A stretch of DNA of 64,000 nt from NCBI GenBank assembly GCA_903813345.2, contig CAIIXF020000002.1:26428455-26492454 (forward strand). Reading direction: 5' to 3'. A model generated the notes under the pieces. That model had not been told where the DNA came from. It ran no database searches and saw only the letters and a program-made list of their open reading frames with translations. The translations under genes and the position numbers were made by a program. This document shows, piece by piece, positions 1-50,572 of the stretch; position 1 is the stretch's first letter; every line of letters starts with the position of its first letter. The stretch is from Owenia fusiformis. Its lineage: Eukaryota; Annelida; Polychaeta; Sabellida; Oweniidae.

Positions 1-2
1 AA

Positions 3-1532
3 GAATTCATAAAAACAAGACTGAAAGAATGTACAACAGATTTTTACGCTAGCAGCAAGAAACTGAAAGTCCCAACCTTCAAATCAGCAGCTGTAAAAAC
101 CAAACTGACAACATCTGACAATAAGAAACTTGAACTGAGTGCATCACGAAATCTGTTTGGACAATTACTCAACCTAACACAGAATTATAATCTTGATATT
201 GAAAAGATGTTTACATACTCTCTTAGTCCAGTACCTTGGTCTCTGTCCCATCCTGATGGCTCTCTAGTAAAAACACCCAAAAGTGTGCTAGCCAGAGAAC
301 TAGAGAAAAATGTACCAGTTCTTCCTAATGTACCAGCTGATGCTGCACACATCATTGATGGAAATATGCTCTTCCACCAGATAGATACACCTCCCCCAAC
401 ATTTGGTGAATTGGCCCAACATCTGTTCCACATGCTTCCAAAGAATTCAACTGTCCATTTTTGCACAGATTCCTACAAGGAAGAATCAATCAAAGATATA
501 GAGAGACACAGAAGAGGTAGATCACAACATACAATTCTTGGGGGACCGAACACTAAAACTCCTAAGTCGTGGAAGGAGTTTTTACGACATTCACAAAATA
601 AGGAAAACCTCATTACCTTTCTCCTTGAACAGTGGAAAACATATGCCAAAAGAATAGAAGGGAGGAAACTGTATTTCAGTGATAGAGGTGTGGTCCATCT
701 TCTGACCTCAGATGGAACAAAAGTAAGAACAGTTGAAGTCGAAGAGTTACAGAGTACACACGAGGAAGCTGACACAAAGATGATATTACATATGATGTTT
801 CAAGCAAAAGAGGAAAACAGGCCTATCGTGGTACGCTCAGTAGACACTGATGTCTTTCTGATTTTGATCCACTTTTCCAAGATGATCGATCACAAAGTAA
901 TCTTTGATACAGGAAGTGGGGACAAGCGCAGATTATTATATATGCATGACGTAGCTGCAAACTTAGGTGATGAACTCTGTGAAGCAATATTAGCTTTCCA
1001 TGCGTTTACAGGTTCAGATTCTACAAGTGCCTTTCTCAAGAAGGGAAAACTCAACCCACTAAAACTGATGAAGAAGGACAAACAATTTTTGAAATTGTTT
1101 TCCTCATTGGGAAACAGCTTAGATATCAACGAAGACATTTTCAGCAAAGTTGAGGCATTCACCTGCAAACTATACAACCGCCTCACCAATATAACTGACA
1201 TCAACAGATTGAGATATGACCTATTCGAAACACGATTTTCTTCAACACATGATACAGTGGTTAGTTTTGAGGGTGTGGATCTCTCTACTCTTCCCCCATG
1301 CAAAGACAGCCTAGAGCAACATGTGAAAAGAGTAAACTATCAAACATACATCTGGAAAAATTCACATCAACCCAAACCAAATGTTCCCAGCCCAACACTT
1401 CATGGATGGGCCAAATCTGATGATCAAACATTAACACCACTATGGTCCAAAGAATGTTTCCTACCAATTGAAATCATTGACATTTTGCAAAAGGAGGTCT
1501 TCGAAAATGATGATGATGATAATGATGAGTAA
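3..1532 (+). CDS. FEN1/XPG-like (PIN-fold) protein of an expanded invertebrate family, 5'-partial
   Basis: The reading frame is open from the first bases of the window to the TAA at 1530-1532, so the gene begins upstream. The Met at 207 is internal, because homology-like sequence (SRNLFGQLLNL) continues 5' of it. Three acidic motifs stand out: EEADTKMIL at about 725-790, RSVDTDVFLIL at about 835-865, and FTGSDSTSAF at about 1005-1035. Their order and spacing resemble the EAEA, DxD and GSDY acidic clusters of FEN1/XPG nucleases, so a metal-dependent PIN-like fold is plausible. This is inference from motif pattern. The tail is acidic (DDDDNDE). There is no intron over 1.5 kb, although the next gene is heavily split, which suggests a retroposed or transposon-derived coding region. 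Such proteins occur in many near-identical copies in cnidarian and mollusc genomes. Confidence 0.7.
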   Translation, partial: EFIKTRLKECTTDFYASSKKLKVPTFKSAAVKTKLTTSDNKKLELSASRNLFGQLLNLTQNYNLDIEKMFTYSLSPVPWSLSHPDGSLVKTPKSVLARELEKNVPVLPNVPADAAHIIDGNMLFHQIDTPPPTFGELAQHLFHMLPKNSTVHFCTDSYKEESIKDIERHRRGRSQHTILGGPNTKTPKSWKEFLRHSQNKENLITFLLEQWKTYAKRIEGRKLYFSDRGVVHLLTSDGTKVRTVEVEELQSTHEEADTKMILHMMFQAKEENRPIVVRSVDTDVFLILIHFSKMIDHKVIFDTGSGDKRRLLYMHDVAANLGDELCEAILAFHAFTGSDSTSAFLKKGKLNPLKLMKKDKQFLKLFSSLGNSLDINEDIFSKVEAFTCKLYNRLTNITDINRLRYDLFETRFSSTHDTVVSFEGVDLSTLPPCKDSLEQHVKRVNYQTYIWKNSHQPKPNVPSPTLHGWAKSDDQTLTPLWSKECFLPIEIIDILQKEVFENDDDDNDE

Positions 1533-1757
1533 AAATGTGAGTGCATTATAAGACCTTATCATCCCATAATAGAAGTTCTCATATACATGTATTATGTTTA
1601 ACCATAAATTCTTTTACAAATTTTCACACTGCAAATAAAATAGACTATGATGAGTAAAGATGAAAGTGCATAAGAGCCCTATCCTACCATAATAGAAGTT
1701 CTTATATGCAATGTATAATCATTATAAACCTTACAAATTCTCAAACTGCTAATAAAA
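1525..1757 (+). repeat. Tandem duplication of the 3' UTR with two AATAAA signals
   Basis: The stop-codon region GATGAGTAAA at about 1525 recurs at about 1650, an offset of about 125 bp. Both copies continue with a GTGCAT word, ATAATAGAAGTTCT and an AATAAA (1634-1639 and 1751-1756). The second copy even repeats the TGAGTAA of the stop codon. A short tandem duplication of the ORF end plus its poly(A) signal explains this. Confidence 0.7.
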
Positions 1758-2673
1758 TAGAAAAAAGCTATTTTATCTTTTCTTTCAGTGTATTAAGAGT
1801 TATTTGAATGAAAGGTTAATTTGAAAACTTATATTACCATAGGAAGCAACTAATGATGTATCAAGTCATAAAATGCAGTACAAGATTGACCATTAATACA
1901 TATCTGAAAGATAATATCTATTTATTATTTATTTTTAAGTAATAATAGCGATTCAATGGGGGGGGGGGGTAAATTTTAATAACAATCTGGTTAACATGGC
2001 AACCAATCACATACCAAGTCCCAACATCTAATACAATACCCAAAATCAATCATTCTCTGAGATCTGAAAATATGAGATCTGTATCTGCCTTAATTCAAAA
2101 GTTATAGCATCCATCCAATGCTAGGGTCCGAGTAGGTGAAATAGACCCCTGTGTAATTCACGGACCCAAAGGAAACCAAAATCTGAGATTTAATGCATTA
2201 ATCTATACTCAGAATTATTGGTTATGGTTTTTAGATGTTTTCTATGCACATTTTGTACCTTCCCTCCAAATCAGAGACTTAATATAAGCTCATTTTCTTT
2301 GTCCTACCTGAAAAAATGCCCTGAAAATTGAGGTGCGCAAGGTATGTTTTATCCGTTTCCATAGCAACCAACAAAGCGTCAGGCATGAAATTTTTATGAC
2401 ACATCAAGCTACCCCATACCAACATACCCTGGTAATATGGATCCATTCCACAAAGTATTCTTGGAGTTGTAGACCAATTTCATAGTAGGGGTCCAAATTG
2501 CAGCCCATGGGGGGTAAAATGGCTATAAAATCTAAAAGCTGAAAAACCAAGGTCCAATAATTCATAGAAACATGTAAAAACATACTAGTAACACAAAAAA
2601 ATATGTCTCATAAAATCCCTCCGGACGCACGCTCAAACCCACATTCTGACTGCACTATTGTTTTTCATAATAG
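1758..2673. other. AT-rich non-coding stretch upstream of the first recognised kringle exon
   Basis: I see no supported gene here. A G10 run lies near 1960. I looked for a signal-peptide exon of the kringle gene and found no convincing ATG followed by a hydrophobic stretch and a phase-1 donor. The true 5' end may lie upstream of the window or be hidden here. Confidence 0.5.
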
Positions 2674-41405
<38,732 letters not shown>

Positions 41406-41410
41406 CCAAA

Positions 41411-41469
41411 AATAAACATTTAAAACCATGCCTTCGCAATTAACATAGACCTGTAAATTGGGAAATAAA
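41411..41469 (+). promoter_or_regulatory. Candidate poly(A) signals of the receptor gene
   Basis: AATAAA lies at 41411-41416, a few bases after the stop codon, and again at 41464-41469. The second is the more likely one, because the first would give almost no 3' UTR. Confidence 0.5.
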
Positions 41470-42186
41470 AACTAAATTATAATTCAGTGTACATGTTGTT
41501 ATATGGATTTTATTAAGTGGTGAAAATGCCATGAGAATTTCCTGACAATTTATAATTATATTTTTCTTACTTTAACCTGTCAGTTACTTCCGATCAGAAA
41601 TAGGAAATGTGTTAAAATGGAATTTTGGAAACTGTGCATGAAAAATCTCAGAGAAATGAATTTGAAGCTTCCGTGTATGTATTCTCCTAATGAAGTACCT
41701 GGGACCCGAATTCATTTTACATGCTTGCAAGATAGGCAAAACTCGCGAGTTTACTCGAGTTATAGCTACCTGTAGCTCGCGAATTGAAATAGATTGCGAG
41801 TTTCTAGAGGACAACCCGAGACAATGTATAGGCAGCTCTGACAAGCTGTGCTCGAGTAAATACGGACTCGGGAGTTACACCAGACCTCTACTTAACAGGG
41901 GACAGTCCTCAGATAGCCAAATGGGACAGAAAAATCGATCATCGAGAATATATGAAAGTGCAAGAAATACCCTTCAATTTACTTGAACAGTCGATCTCAA
42001 GTGCATTTGGATATATACTTTTGAATTGAATTGAATTTACATTGAACTTTTGCATTGGCCCCTTATCTAGGTTCAATCGATAAACGTGTTTACCTAAACA
42101 GTACTTTTATAATTTAGCAAATTCATTTCTTAGTTGTACATTTTTAACATCGCACGTCGACAGTCTTTACTAGAAGGTACGTGAAA
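41470..42186. other. Intergenic region between receptor gene and URAD
   Basis: About 0.7 kb. The open frames at 41584-41844 (-) and 41690-41986 (+) overlap each other, begin in AT-rich DNA and show no domain-like pattern. A TTGAA/GAATT-rich run near 42030 is simple repeat. The URAD promoter should lie here but I see no clear TATA box. Confidence 0.5.
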
Positions 42187-43501
42187 ATGTCTCTATCAAT
42201 GGACAGTGTTAATGCAATGGGATATGACAATTTCATCAATACATTTCGAAATGTAGTGGAACATTGTCCACTTGCTGCTGCGAGTGTATGGGCTGATAGA
42301 CCATTTTCATCTGAGAAGGACCTTGGAGAAGCATTCGGTGCATTCCTTGATTCTCTCTCTAACAATGGTAAATATGTTTGTCATTTGGTACAGTGTAATA
42401 GGCTTAGTGACGTGTCACGTGAATGAAATGACCGAGTGTATAATCATGTTGTGTTGTCAAAATACAATATCATCAGGGTGTATCCACCAGCGGATCTAGA
42501 CGGGGGCGTGGGGTAATAAAATCCGTGTTTTGCCTCATCGCTTTTTACAAAATTTGACTCTTCGCTCACAGTTATTATCACACGCCCCCCCCCCCCCCCC
42601 TAACACAAAATCCTGGATCCGCCCCTGGTATCATACGGCATGTCTGTTTAGGGAGGGTCCATATATTCTCTCGGAAACTATATATTAAAGTGGCATAGCG
42701 TTGTCTATAAATTCGGTAAAGGGACAGTATTGCTTTAGAGTACATTTACATTGATCTATAGCTACAGGCTTCAATTTGAAGAGTGGGTTTTACATTTTAC
42801 ACTTTTATTTAAATGTCATGTGTTGATGAACATTTATTTATAAGACTGTCGTTCTTACCTTTGCTCTATATGTTATATTACAGAGTGGTGTACTAGGAGA
42901 TTACATGCCATTTGAATAAATAGTTATCCATTAACTTATTATCAACACAATATTTTCACATTCGTATTTGTCAGTATTACAGTGATGGAGAGGGTTTCAT
43001 ATATTTCGTCTTCGATTTGCTCATTGAAATTGTTTTGACTTTGATGCAACATTTTGATTTATATTGAATCCATACGCGAACATAAAATGAATTCTAACAT
43101 GAACATATACACGGTGAATATCGATAAGTCCGTGTTATTCTCTTTAATTTCATATGTGATTTTACGTTACAGGAAAAGAAGGAGTGCTTCGATTGCATCC
43201 AGACCTCGCTGGTCGGATAGCCAAATCTGGAACTCTTTCTAAGGAGTCATCCCTTGAACAGTCACAAGCCGGCTTATTGGATTTAACCGAAGACGAACAA
43301 AAACAACTCGGAGAAAGAAACAAGCTCTATCAAGATAAATTTGGCTTTCCATTTGTTATATGTGTACGGGAAAATAAAAAGAATGCGATAATTCAAGGAA
43401 TAAAAGAGAGACTTGAACATACCAAAGAAGAGGAATGCGAAATCGGAGTTGAAAATGTGAAGAGAATTGCCCTACTACGAATACATGACATTTTTCAATA
43501 G
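42187..43501 (+). CDS. URAD: OHCU decarboxylase (exons 42187-42367 and 43173-43501)
   Basis: Converts 2-oxo-4-hydroxy-4-carboxy-5-ureidoimidazoline to S-allantoin and CO2, the third step of urate breakdown. The joined protein is 169 residues, the usual family length. It opens MSLSMDSVNAMG with FRNVVEHCPLAAASVW, and continues LRLHPDLAG with the catalytic His at 69, then SSLEQSQAGL and KFGFPFVICVR, and ends RIALLRIHDIF. These are the family signatures in order. The start at 42187 is chosen because it places MDSVNxM at the correct distance; the upstream GTG is not a start. The phase-1 intron of 805 bp falls just before KEGVLRLHPD. There is no C-terminal SKL-type peroxisomal signal. Confidence 0.95.
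42487..42628. repeat. Hairpin repeat with C-run, in the URAD intron
   Basis: CCAGCGGATCTAGACGGGGG at 42487 pairs with its imperfect inverse GATCCGCCCCTGG ending at about 42628. The inner arm ends in a run of about 16 C. This is a short MITE-like palindrome. Confidence 0.7.
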
Positions 43502-43729
43502 ATATTATACATTCTGCCTGTTTTTCCTCGCAATCGCTTTTGGCAGATATCAGAGGATTGGAATTCAAAGCCTGTTGACTCTGCTTGACACATACATTTT
43601 CTATCATTTTATTTTTATGTTTTCCAAAACAACAACTTTTTATCACATAATTTAATCGTATCCTTGTATATTATATTTTTTATGTAAACTATATTAATAC
43701 TAAAATGTATTCTCTCATATAAATGAGGC

Positions 43730-43735
43730 AATAAA
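43730..43735 (+). promoter_or_regulatory. Candidate poly(A) signal of URAD
   Basis: AATAAA about 230 bp after the URAD stop codon, in AT-rich sequence that fits a 3' UTR. Confidence 0.5.
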
Positions 43736-43914
43736 TACGTACCAATATGTATTTTTACTTTACAATTCACTCTATCTGGTGAAACGTTCCAGAAATGTGC
43801 AACATACAATAATTTATTAATGGATCTGGCCCGCGCGAGTCCCTTAATTTTGCGTTTTATTCCAAATGTAATGTTGCCGATGGTATCGAATTATGGACAA
43901 CCTTACCATTGCTT

Positions 43915-44310
43915 CAAACAGTAAGCTTGTATTCGCAAATACAACTAAATCCTGTCGGCAACCGGATTAGCATACTATTTTATGTTTAACTCATTTCAAT
44001 ATAAATAATACCTGTCATTATTCCATTCATATTTAAATGAGTTTGTCATAGAATAAAAGGTAAATCCGATAGTCGACAGGCGTTTGTTGCATTCACGAAT
44101 ACAAGTTTAGCCTCGGCGAATATTCGCAATGCAACAGACGGCTAACGGCTACGGGATTAACCTAGTATCTTATAACCAACTCGATTAAAAATAAATGGAA
44201 TACTGCGGCAGGTATTAAGTATTCATATCTAAATAAGGTGCTCATAAAATAGTAGGTTAATCCGGTAGCCGCTAGCCGTTAGTTGCATTCACGAATACAA
44301 GCTCAGTCAC
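43915..44310. repeat. Two related inverted-repeat units in tandem
   Basis: AAGCTTGTATTCGCAAATAC (about 43923) pairs with GCATTCACGAATACAAG (about 44090). Inside it, CGGATTAGCATACTATTTTATG pairs with its degenerate inverse. A second unit, from about 44115 (ATTCGCAATGCAAC) to about 44305 (GCATTCACGAATACAAGCTC), repeats the plan. Each is about 180 bp and non-coding. Confidence 0.7.
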
Positions 44311-44489
44311 ATTTACTCTAGAGCAGCCGCAGCTTCACAAAATCGATATAGAAGATCTACATTGTATTGCTTATTCCTAAATTGTAATTCATGCAGGATA
44401 TTTTTTCTCGATTTGGCGAAGATAAAGTCGCCGTACTGTTGCAGTAGATCAAATATGACTGAGGAAATGAATAGACGCAGTGGACGGGG

Positions 44490-45190
44490 GAATAGTGTTA
44501 GGTCTTCTTGGATTTTTTTTGAACTGTGGAGTTCTAAAATAAAAGATCTATTAAAAAATGCAGCGTCGCCAACGTGCAAATGCCAATGTTTTTGCTATAA
44601 ATCAACCAACCACACACGACCTGTAATAAATACTTGTAAGTGAAGTAATTATCACAAAACTAGTGTCATCATTGGTTTTGTAAAACACGTTACCATACGT
44701 TTTATAAATAGTAATCGAAAATTATTAAAATTGAACGGAGGGGGGGGAGTAATGTGTCTATAAGACTGTAAGACATATGAAAACTTCCAATAACTCAATA
44801 TGTCCCCATTTTTCTCTTTTCAGAGTTGTAACATCAAGTTACTGAGTAAGTGAGTTCATTTTTCAAGTACACGAATTTGTGGAAATTTCTTCCACCTTAA
44901 AGACATATCACTCCCCCCCCCCTCAGTTCACCCCCTCCGTTCAATTTTAATTATTTTCGATTATTTTTATCTATCATTTGAAAAATTATTTTAAAAAACC
45001 GGCAATGAATTTTGTAATGCAAACGTTGCTTATATATTTATACCATGTCGTGCAGACCATTGTTGCTTGATTTATAGCAAAAACATTGGCATTTGCACGT
45101 TGGCGACGCTGCGCCTTTTTTAATAGATCTTTTATCTTAGAACTCCATCAGTTCAAAAAAAATCCAAGAAGACCAAACATATTTCCCTGT
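44490..45190. repeat. Foldback element with about 270-bp arms
   Basis: GTCGCCAACGTGCAAATGCC at about 44564 is repeated inverted at about 45095. Inner arms carry ATTGAACGGAGGGGGGGGAG (about 44733) against CCCCCTCCGTTCAATTTTA (about 44930). Outer arms carry TCTTCTTGGATTTTTTTTGA against its inverse at about 45150. The small frames at 44313-44579 (-) and 44362-44643 (+) lie within it and are not supported as genes. Confidence 0.8.
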
Positions 45191-45525
45191 GCATTGCACT
45201 TATTCATTTAGCCATTCAATTGTAAACTTTTTCTTGAAAAAATAAATCTTCAACATTTACCGAAAATCAGCTACTCCCCCTCCGTTCATTTCATCAGATC
45301 ACCGGGCGTGAGACTGCCAAATGTCATTGACTCATCTTAACTTTGATGAAAAATATGGTCACTATGGCTACTCGTGTTTCAGGGTATGTGGGATAAATCA
45401 TTAAAATATTTGAGTATAAAGTGTTCATACAGCGCATGTTTTATTTAATACAAGCATCACAATGCTTATACAAATGTATAGCATAATATAGCAAAAGGTA
45501 TTTATTTGGTCTTCAAACTGTCATT

Positions 45526-46100
45526 TGTTGGATTTCGGCTATTTATTGGGGATTTGAACAGGTGCATATGTTAGGCCAATGCATTAACTCCAGATCAAGA
45601 ACTCATAGAGGTAATAAAATAATTTGGACTTTGAGACAGGGAAGGTTTTTCTGAAGTGTTGTCCTGATTTTCAGCCCTTTCCACATATGTTTTTTCAATA
45701 TTTGATGCACCAATATGTTGCAATTTGAGACACAGTTAACCTCTAAAATATGATTTATTTGGGATAAAGTGGAAAACAGTACATGTATTTCCCATGTTAT
45801 TTTCCCATAGGGAAAACTCATGTGATCCATTGTTTTCAGCTTAATTTTGGTCATCCAAAATTGATATCTTTAAAACTCCTGCATAAATTATATTTTCATT
45901 TAAAGATGTTAACCATGTCTCAAAACGCAACAGAGTGATCGATGCAACAAACATTGAAAAACAGGTGTGAAAAGGGCTGGAAATCAGGACAACATTACAG
46001 AAAAAACATGTTGATAGGGTGTTTGCACCTTGGAGTTAATGCATTGGCCTAACATATGCACCTGTTCAAATCCTCAGAAAATAGCCAAAATCCAATATAT
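45526..46100. repeat. Foldback element
   Basis: GGTGCATATGTTAGGCCAAT at about 45560 is repeated inverted at about 46045 (GCATTGGCCTAACATATGCA). GTTGTCCTGATTTTCAGCCC at about 45659 is mirrored at about 45975. Arms of about 150 bp, AT-rich centre, no gene. Confidence 0.75.
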
Positions 46101-46986
46101 GACTGAAATCTGTTGCGATACCGTCCATGGTCCTTTAAAAGAAAGTTATTTCTAGTTACATAGAGTAGTTTTCATTCTCATCAATACATCTTTGCCTTGA
46201 AATCATTCGTGAAACATGTGGTTTGACACACCTTTGTTTAACTTATACTGTCTTTGAGGCTGCCTTATCTGAAACCTCGAAGTGTCTCTTGTTTCAAATG
46301 TGTAAACAATCAAGTCTCATCTTGCCTTTATTTCAAACTCTAGTTTCCAGACTCGAGTCCAATCAAAAATGAATTATCTACATGGAAGTTTGTGAAGTCC
46401 TTTATTTCTGAAACTGTTTTCAATACTAATATTTTCCAGGTAACTGGTTTACAAAATTATTGTGCATTGTGAATCTTCACTATCTGATACATATTTTCCT
46501 CAGCAAACTTCATTTTCATAAAACACATGATGAATCTTTTATTCCACATTCTCAATTTTGCGGCATAAATCATGTTTCAAGGATTTTTTCCCCTGGCTCA
46601 CTATGAAGGATTCCATTGACATTAAAATAAGTCATGGGAAAGTAGGTCATAAGAAAGAGGAACACTGAGTTCCACCCATTCCAATGATGCAGGTTTTGTG
46701 CTAATTTTGAATATCTACAGGGTATGGGCTAATGGCTTTAGCAAATTGCAGAAATGTTAAAGTTAGTTTTTTGGTCAAAGTAGGTTGTGAAATCACTAAA
46801 GAGAAGTCATAAATCTTATATCATAAATGTGTTTAAATCAACTTGTTTACCTGAAAATAAAATGTGGTCACAGGTTTTCTGAACATGCGGATGTACCCCA
46901 ATGGTGTCTTATTCATAATGTAATAAATGAAATCATTGTGGTATGTATGTGGAGTCTATTTGCCTTATAATAATACATTTACTTTA
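46101..46986. other. Intergenic AT-rich stretch, nothing recognised
   Basis: No ORF of protein-like composition and no clear repeat structure on either strand by eye. Confidence 0.4.
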
Positions 46987-47477
46987 CACCCCAGTCACAT
47001 TTCCTACGGCGACCTTGCGGTCTATCATTTCTGCGGCTAGTAGCTTTTCTACGCTCGCCGCAGAATTTCTGCGCTCTCATACTTTTGCAGTCACATTTCC
47101 CACGGCAGCCGCACGGTGAATTTTAAATTTATATTGATAAATAATAGTTTTTTTAATTTTATTTACATCAGGAGAATTTATAAATGTTATTCAAAGTGCT
47201 AGGATGTAATATCAAAGGAAAAGTGATCGTGAAACATTGAAAAATAATGATTCAATCTTGTTGAGCCAGTTGATTTCTACGGGGTCCTCAGAAATGAACA
47301 AATATTATAACTCCGAGTTATAATTTCTATGCCTTCTCTGTGGCCTGTAAAAATCTGCATACGCCGTACGGAGGCCGCAAGGCGAGCGTAGTTTTTCTAC
47401 GCTCGCCGCAGAAATTCACCGATTTAATTGTTCTGCGGTCGACTTGCGGCCGCCGTGCGACAAATGTGACTGGGGTG
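46987..47477. mobile_element. 491-bp MITE with TTA target duplication (PIF/Harbinger-like)
   Basis: The left end CACCCCAGTCACATTT is the exact inverse of the right end AAATGTGACTGGGGTG. TTA lies on both sides (46984-46986 and 47478-47480), the 3-bp TWA duplication typical of PIF/Harbinger elements. Subterminal CGCTCGCCGCAGAA words occur in both arms. A decayed relative may lie at about 55270-55410. No coding content. Confidence 0.8.
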
Positions 47478-47699
47478 TTAGTACATGGATTCTCTCCTAA
47501 TATAATATTATCTCCTTATAAATATCCAAACTTTAATCAAAAGCAGTTTTAAAATTATCGTATATTGTATTTCACCTAAAATATCGTATATGGTATAGGA
47601 GCTGTGAAAAATATTGTATATGGTATAAAAGGGGTGAAAAAATATTGTTTTTTTTACGATATACGTAAATAAGAGAGCTGAGAAATATTGTATATGCAT

Positions 47700-47745
47700 T
47701 TCCAAGACCCTCTATACACCCCCCCCCCCACACACACACAACTAC
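47700..47745. repeat. C-run plus (CA)n microsatellite
   Basis: ACACC followed by a run of about 10 C and then CACACACACA. Simple-sequence DNA only. Confidence 0.8.
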
Positions 47746-48590
47746 TCCTAGGTTCCTATCCAGTACGGGTCAATAATGGCCATATATTGTAGAATGAAAG
47801 GGCGTATCTGTGGGACTGTAATTTCTTTCACATCGAAGGTGTATGGTGGAAGATTACAGTAGGAATTCCCATTCATGATCATTATCACCCTTGGTATACG
47901 CAGCTAACGAAAATTGACCGGCACGGGTCAAAAGCTGGACCGGCACGGGTTAACGGTTTTATTTGAATTTAAAACAGCCATAACTTGCTCAATATTGACT
48001 TCCTCGTGTCTAATTTGAAATATATGATTCCTCCCGATGCTTTTAAGTACCCCAATTTTTTACAGATTTTTAAACGGACCAAGACTCTCTAAATGCGCAT
48101 TTATGCTCTTTTCTCTCGAGAACGACTGTCTCATTTTCACGATAACTTTTATTTAGTACTTCTAACATATAAGATCTATTTTCCCCATCAAGGTATGATG
48201 TAAATGACATGCTTTTTACATATTGTGAGTTTCAATGACGCGCGTTTGATTTTATAAAAAATGCCAAACTTTGTGACAAAGAATTTCATCCTGCCTGCAG
48301 CGAGAAGACGGACCGGTTCGGGGCAATAGCATGAACATCATTCAGGAATCTTTATACATGTGTGTTACATCTATTATTACAAGGATCTAAAGTTTCAAAT
48401 CTTCTCTTAGAACCTCTCCGACAAACCGTTACATGTCCAACTTACCTTCGGTTGTTCCATCGCTTCTTGGGACACTTTTAATTAAAATATTTATTGTATA
48501 ACAACATTTATCCCATTCTACGACGCATTTGAGGTAAAAAATTAGGTTGGTAAAAAGCTCCAGAGCAAGTTGGATACAGCTGGAAATATA

Positions 48591-49160
48591 TATATAGAGA
48601 TTATCCTATATGAGGTTCAGGATATTGGGATTATCCCGAGGCAAATATAATATATTTGCCCGAGGGCCGCAGGTCCCGAGGGAAAATATATTATATTGAC
48701 CAAGGGATAATCCCAATATCCTGTACCGACTATAGGATAATATGTTTATCCCATACCAATCTTGGTCATCTGGTTAACATTGTTCAATCGTGGAAATATT
48801 CTAGAATATTCATGTCCAGTTTTGTTTTCTTGGCCGTTGGCGGATTTTCCCACATTTATTTTCTCGATATTTTTTGATTGATTAAGTGGATGCTCCTTCC
48901 CTTTTTTAAACCATCAAACAGATCCCGATTGTCTGTGTTTTCTCCATTGTCGTTTACAGTCATTATAGCGCGAACGTTACAAATTATGAACAAAGATGCC
49001 AGCGGCGATTATGACGTAGCGGGCAGATATACTATATCTGCCCGCTCGGAGCGGGACGTAAAGCTATATCTGCCCGCTGATGGAAATATAAGTTTTTACA
49101 AACCGGCTTTATGTACCTGTAACACGTCCAAGTATGGGATAAATATATATATATATCCCT
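48591..49160. repeat. Dispersed palindromic repeat, copy 2
   Basis: Same orientation and same start (ATATAGAGATTATCCTATAT) as the copy at 2999. It carries an extra segment of about 85 bp (about 48790-48870, with CATGTCCAGTTTTG) that copy 1 lacks. It ends at the same CACGTCCAAGTATGGGATAA word. Confidence 0.8.
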
Positions 49161-50478
49161 CGGTCACTGCGGTCCATTGGGAAATACACATATTTCCCTG
49201 AGGATAAACCCTGTATCCAAAAACCTCCAACATAATCCATATTCACATGCCGGCTGAGCAGGCGGATGTATCTTCCCGCTTCACGTTAGACTCAGTTCTC
49301 ATTATCTTAAATATCTAAGTGCCAAGCCCGCTGGAAAAATCAAGCCATTGAATATAAAGGGGCATGGGATAAACAGTTTTTCCTTTAGTAGGTTCTGAAT
49401 ATTGGTATTATCCTAGGACCTTATAATTTATCTGCCCTTGAAACCTAGAACCTTATATAGAGTAATCTCTATTTATCCTATGCCAAGTAGTTTTAGGAAG
49501 ATAAGTTAGCAAGATATATTCTCATCTGTATCCCGACTCTTAAGTTTCCATATCCAGAACCTACGTATCTCCCGCCATATCTCCCGCTCCCGAGCATACC
49601 TTTCCACTTTCGGCAATTCTAAAAATCTTCTGGGTATAGGATAAAGCAGTTATTTACGCTGGGTTTCGAAATGGGGTTTACTGCTCCGGAGATATGCATT
49701 TCCTACCCCTATATAAACTCCATATTAAAATCTCCCCAATGCATAATCCCTTTGTACCCCATAACTAGGAAGGTAAATAGTATGTATAAGAGTAGGTGAA
49801 TAATTTGTATCACTGAACATAGCAATTTCTGTTTTGAAAAGTGCGATATGAAATATATATTCTTTAGTTCTCCTAGTATAGCTCGATAACATCCAATCGC
49901 GTTTTTGTCTTTACAAAGTTTAATCACCACCATCTATTTTCTATCGAGAGTTAGCTTGAAATATCAAAACATTATAATATTCTCATACTTGTAGAACTAA
50001 AAATGCTTTCCTATTATCATTACTACAATGACGAATATTTGCTACATGGGTCACAAAAATATATTTTCAGTTTCCCAAATAATCGGACTGGCATGAAAAG
50101 CATCCCGAGATGTGTAAATGATGATAAGATTAGTAAATAATTAGAAACGTTGTTATCTTTTTAAATCTTTGAACCTCAGTAAATTGTTCACTGCACGGGG
50201 AAATTTCATTGCAACTGCAAGAGAAGTGTCCATGTAATATCTATGCTTCTAGCAAATATGCCTCTGAAGGTATGTGAAAATAGGTTATGTGTGATCGGTT
50301 GAAATACAAGGTTTATCTCTTGGAATTACGTGTATCTCACTCGGTTCATCAATCCAACGGAATACAAAAGTATTTCTCTTTAAAAACTTACTGACCTCCG
50401 CGAACAGGTACGTAGATTGCTAGACATTGTTAGTACCTCAGTTGAAATACTCAATTTTGATTGGTCAATTAACGGTCA

Positions 50479-50572
50479 ACAAAATGTACTGTTGACCGAT
50501 ACTGGGTACTGTTGACCGTTACTGGGTACTGTTGACCGCTACTCAGTACTGTTGACCGCTGCTAGGTACTGT
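50479..50572 (+). repeat. 22-bp tandem repeat, four units
   Basis: Units of the form TACTGTTGACCGNTACTGGG repeat four times with single-base changes. A further GTTGACC-like half unit (GGTCAACAAAATG) lies just upstream in the other orientation. Confidence 0.85.

Noticed and set aside
185-1467. Antisense frames at 185-466, 473-775, 890-1303 and 1285-1467
   Set aside because: They lie opposite the long FEN1-like ORF, lack domain patterns and are shadows of its codon bias.
41584-41986. Two overlapping frames between the receptor gene and URAD
   Set aside because: Opposite strands, same region, no domain pattern, no splice context.
44313-44643. Frames in the 44490-45190 foldback element
   Set aside because: Overlapping on both strands within an inverted repeat, with no protein-like conservation.
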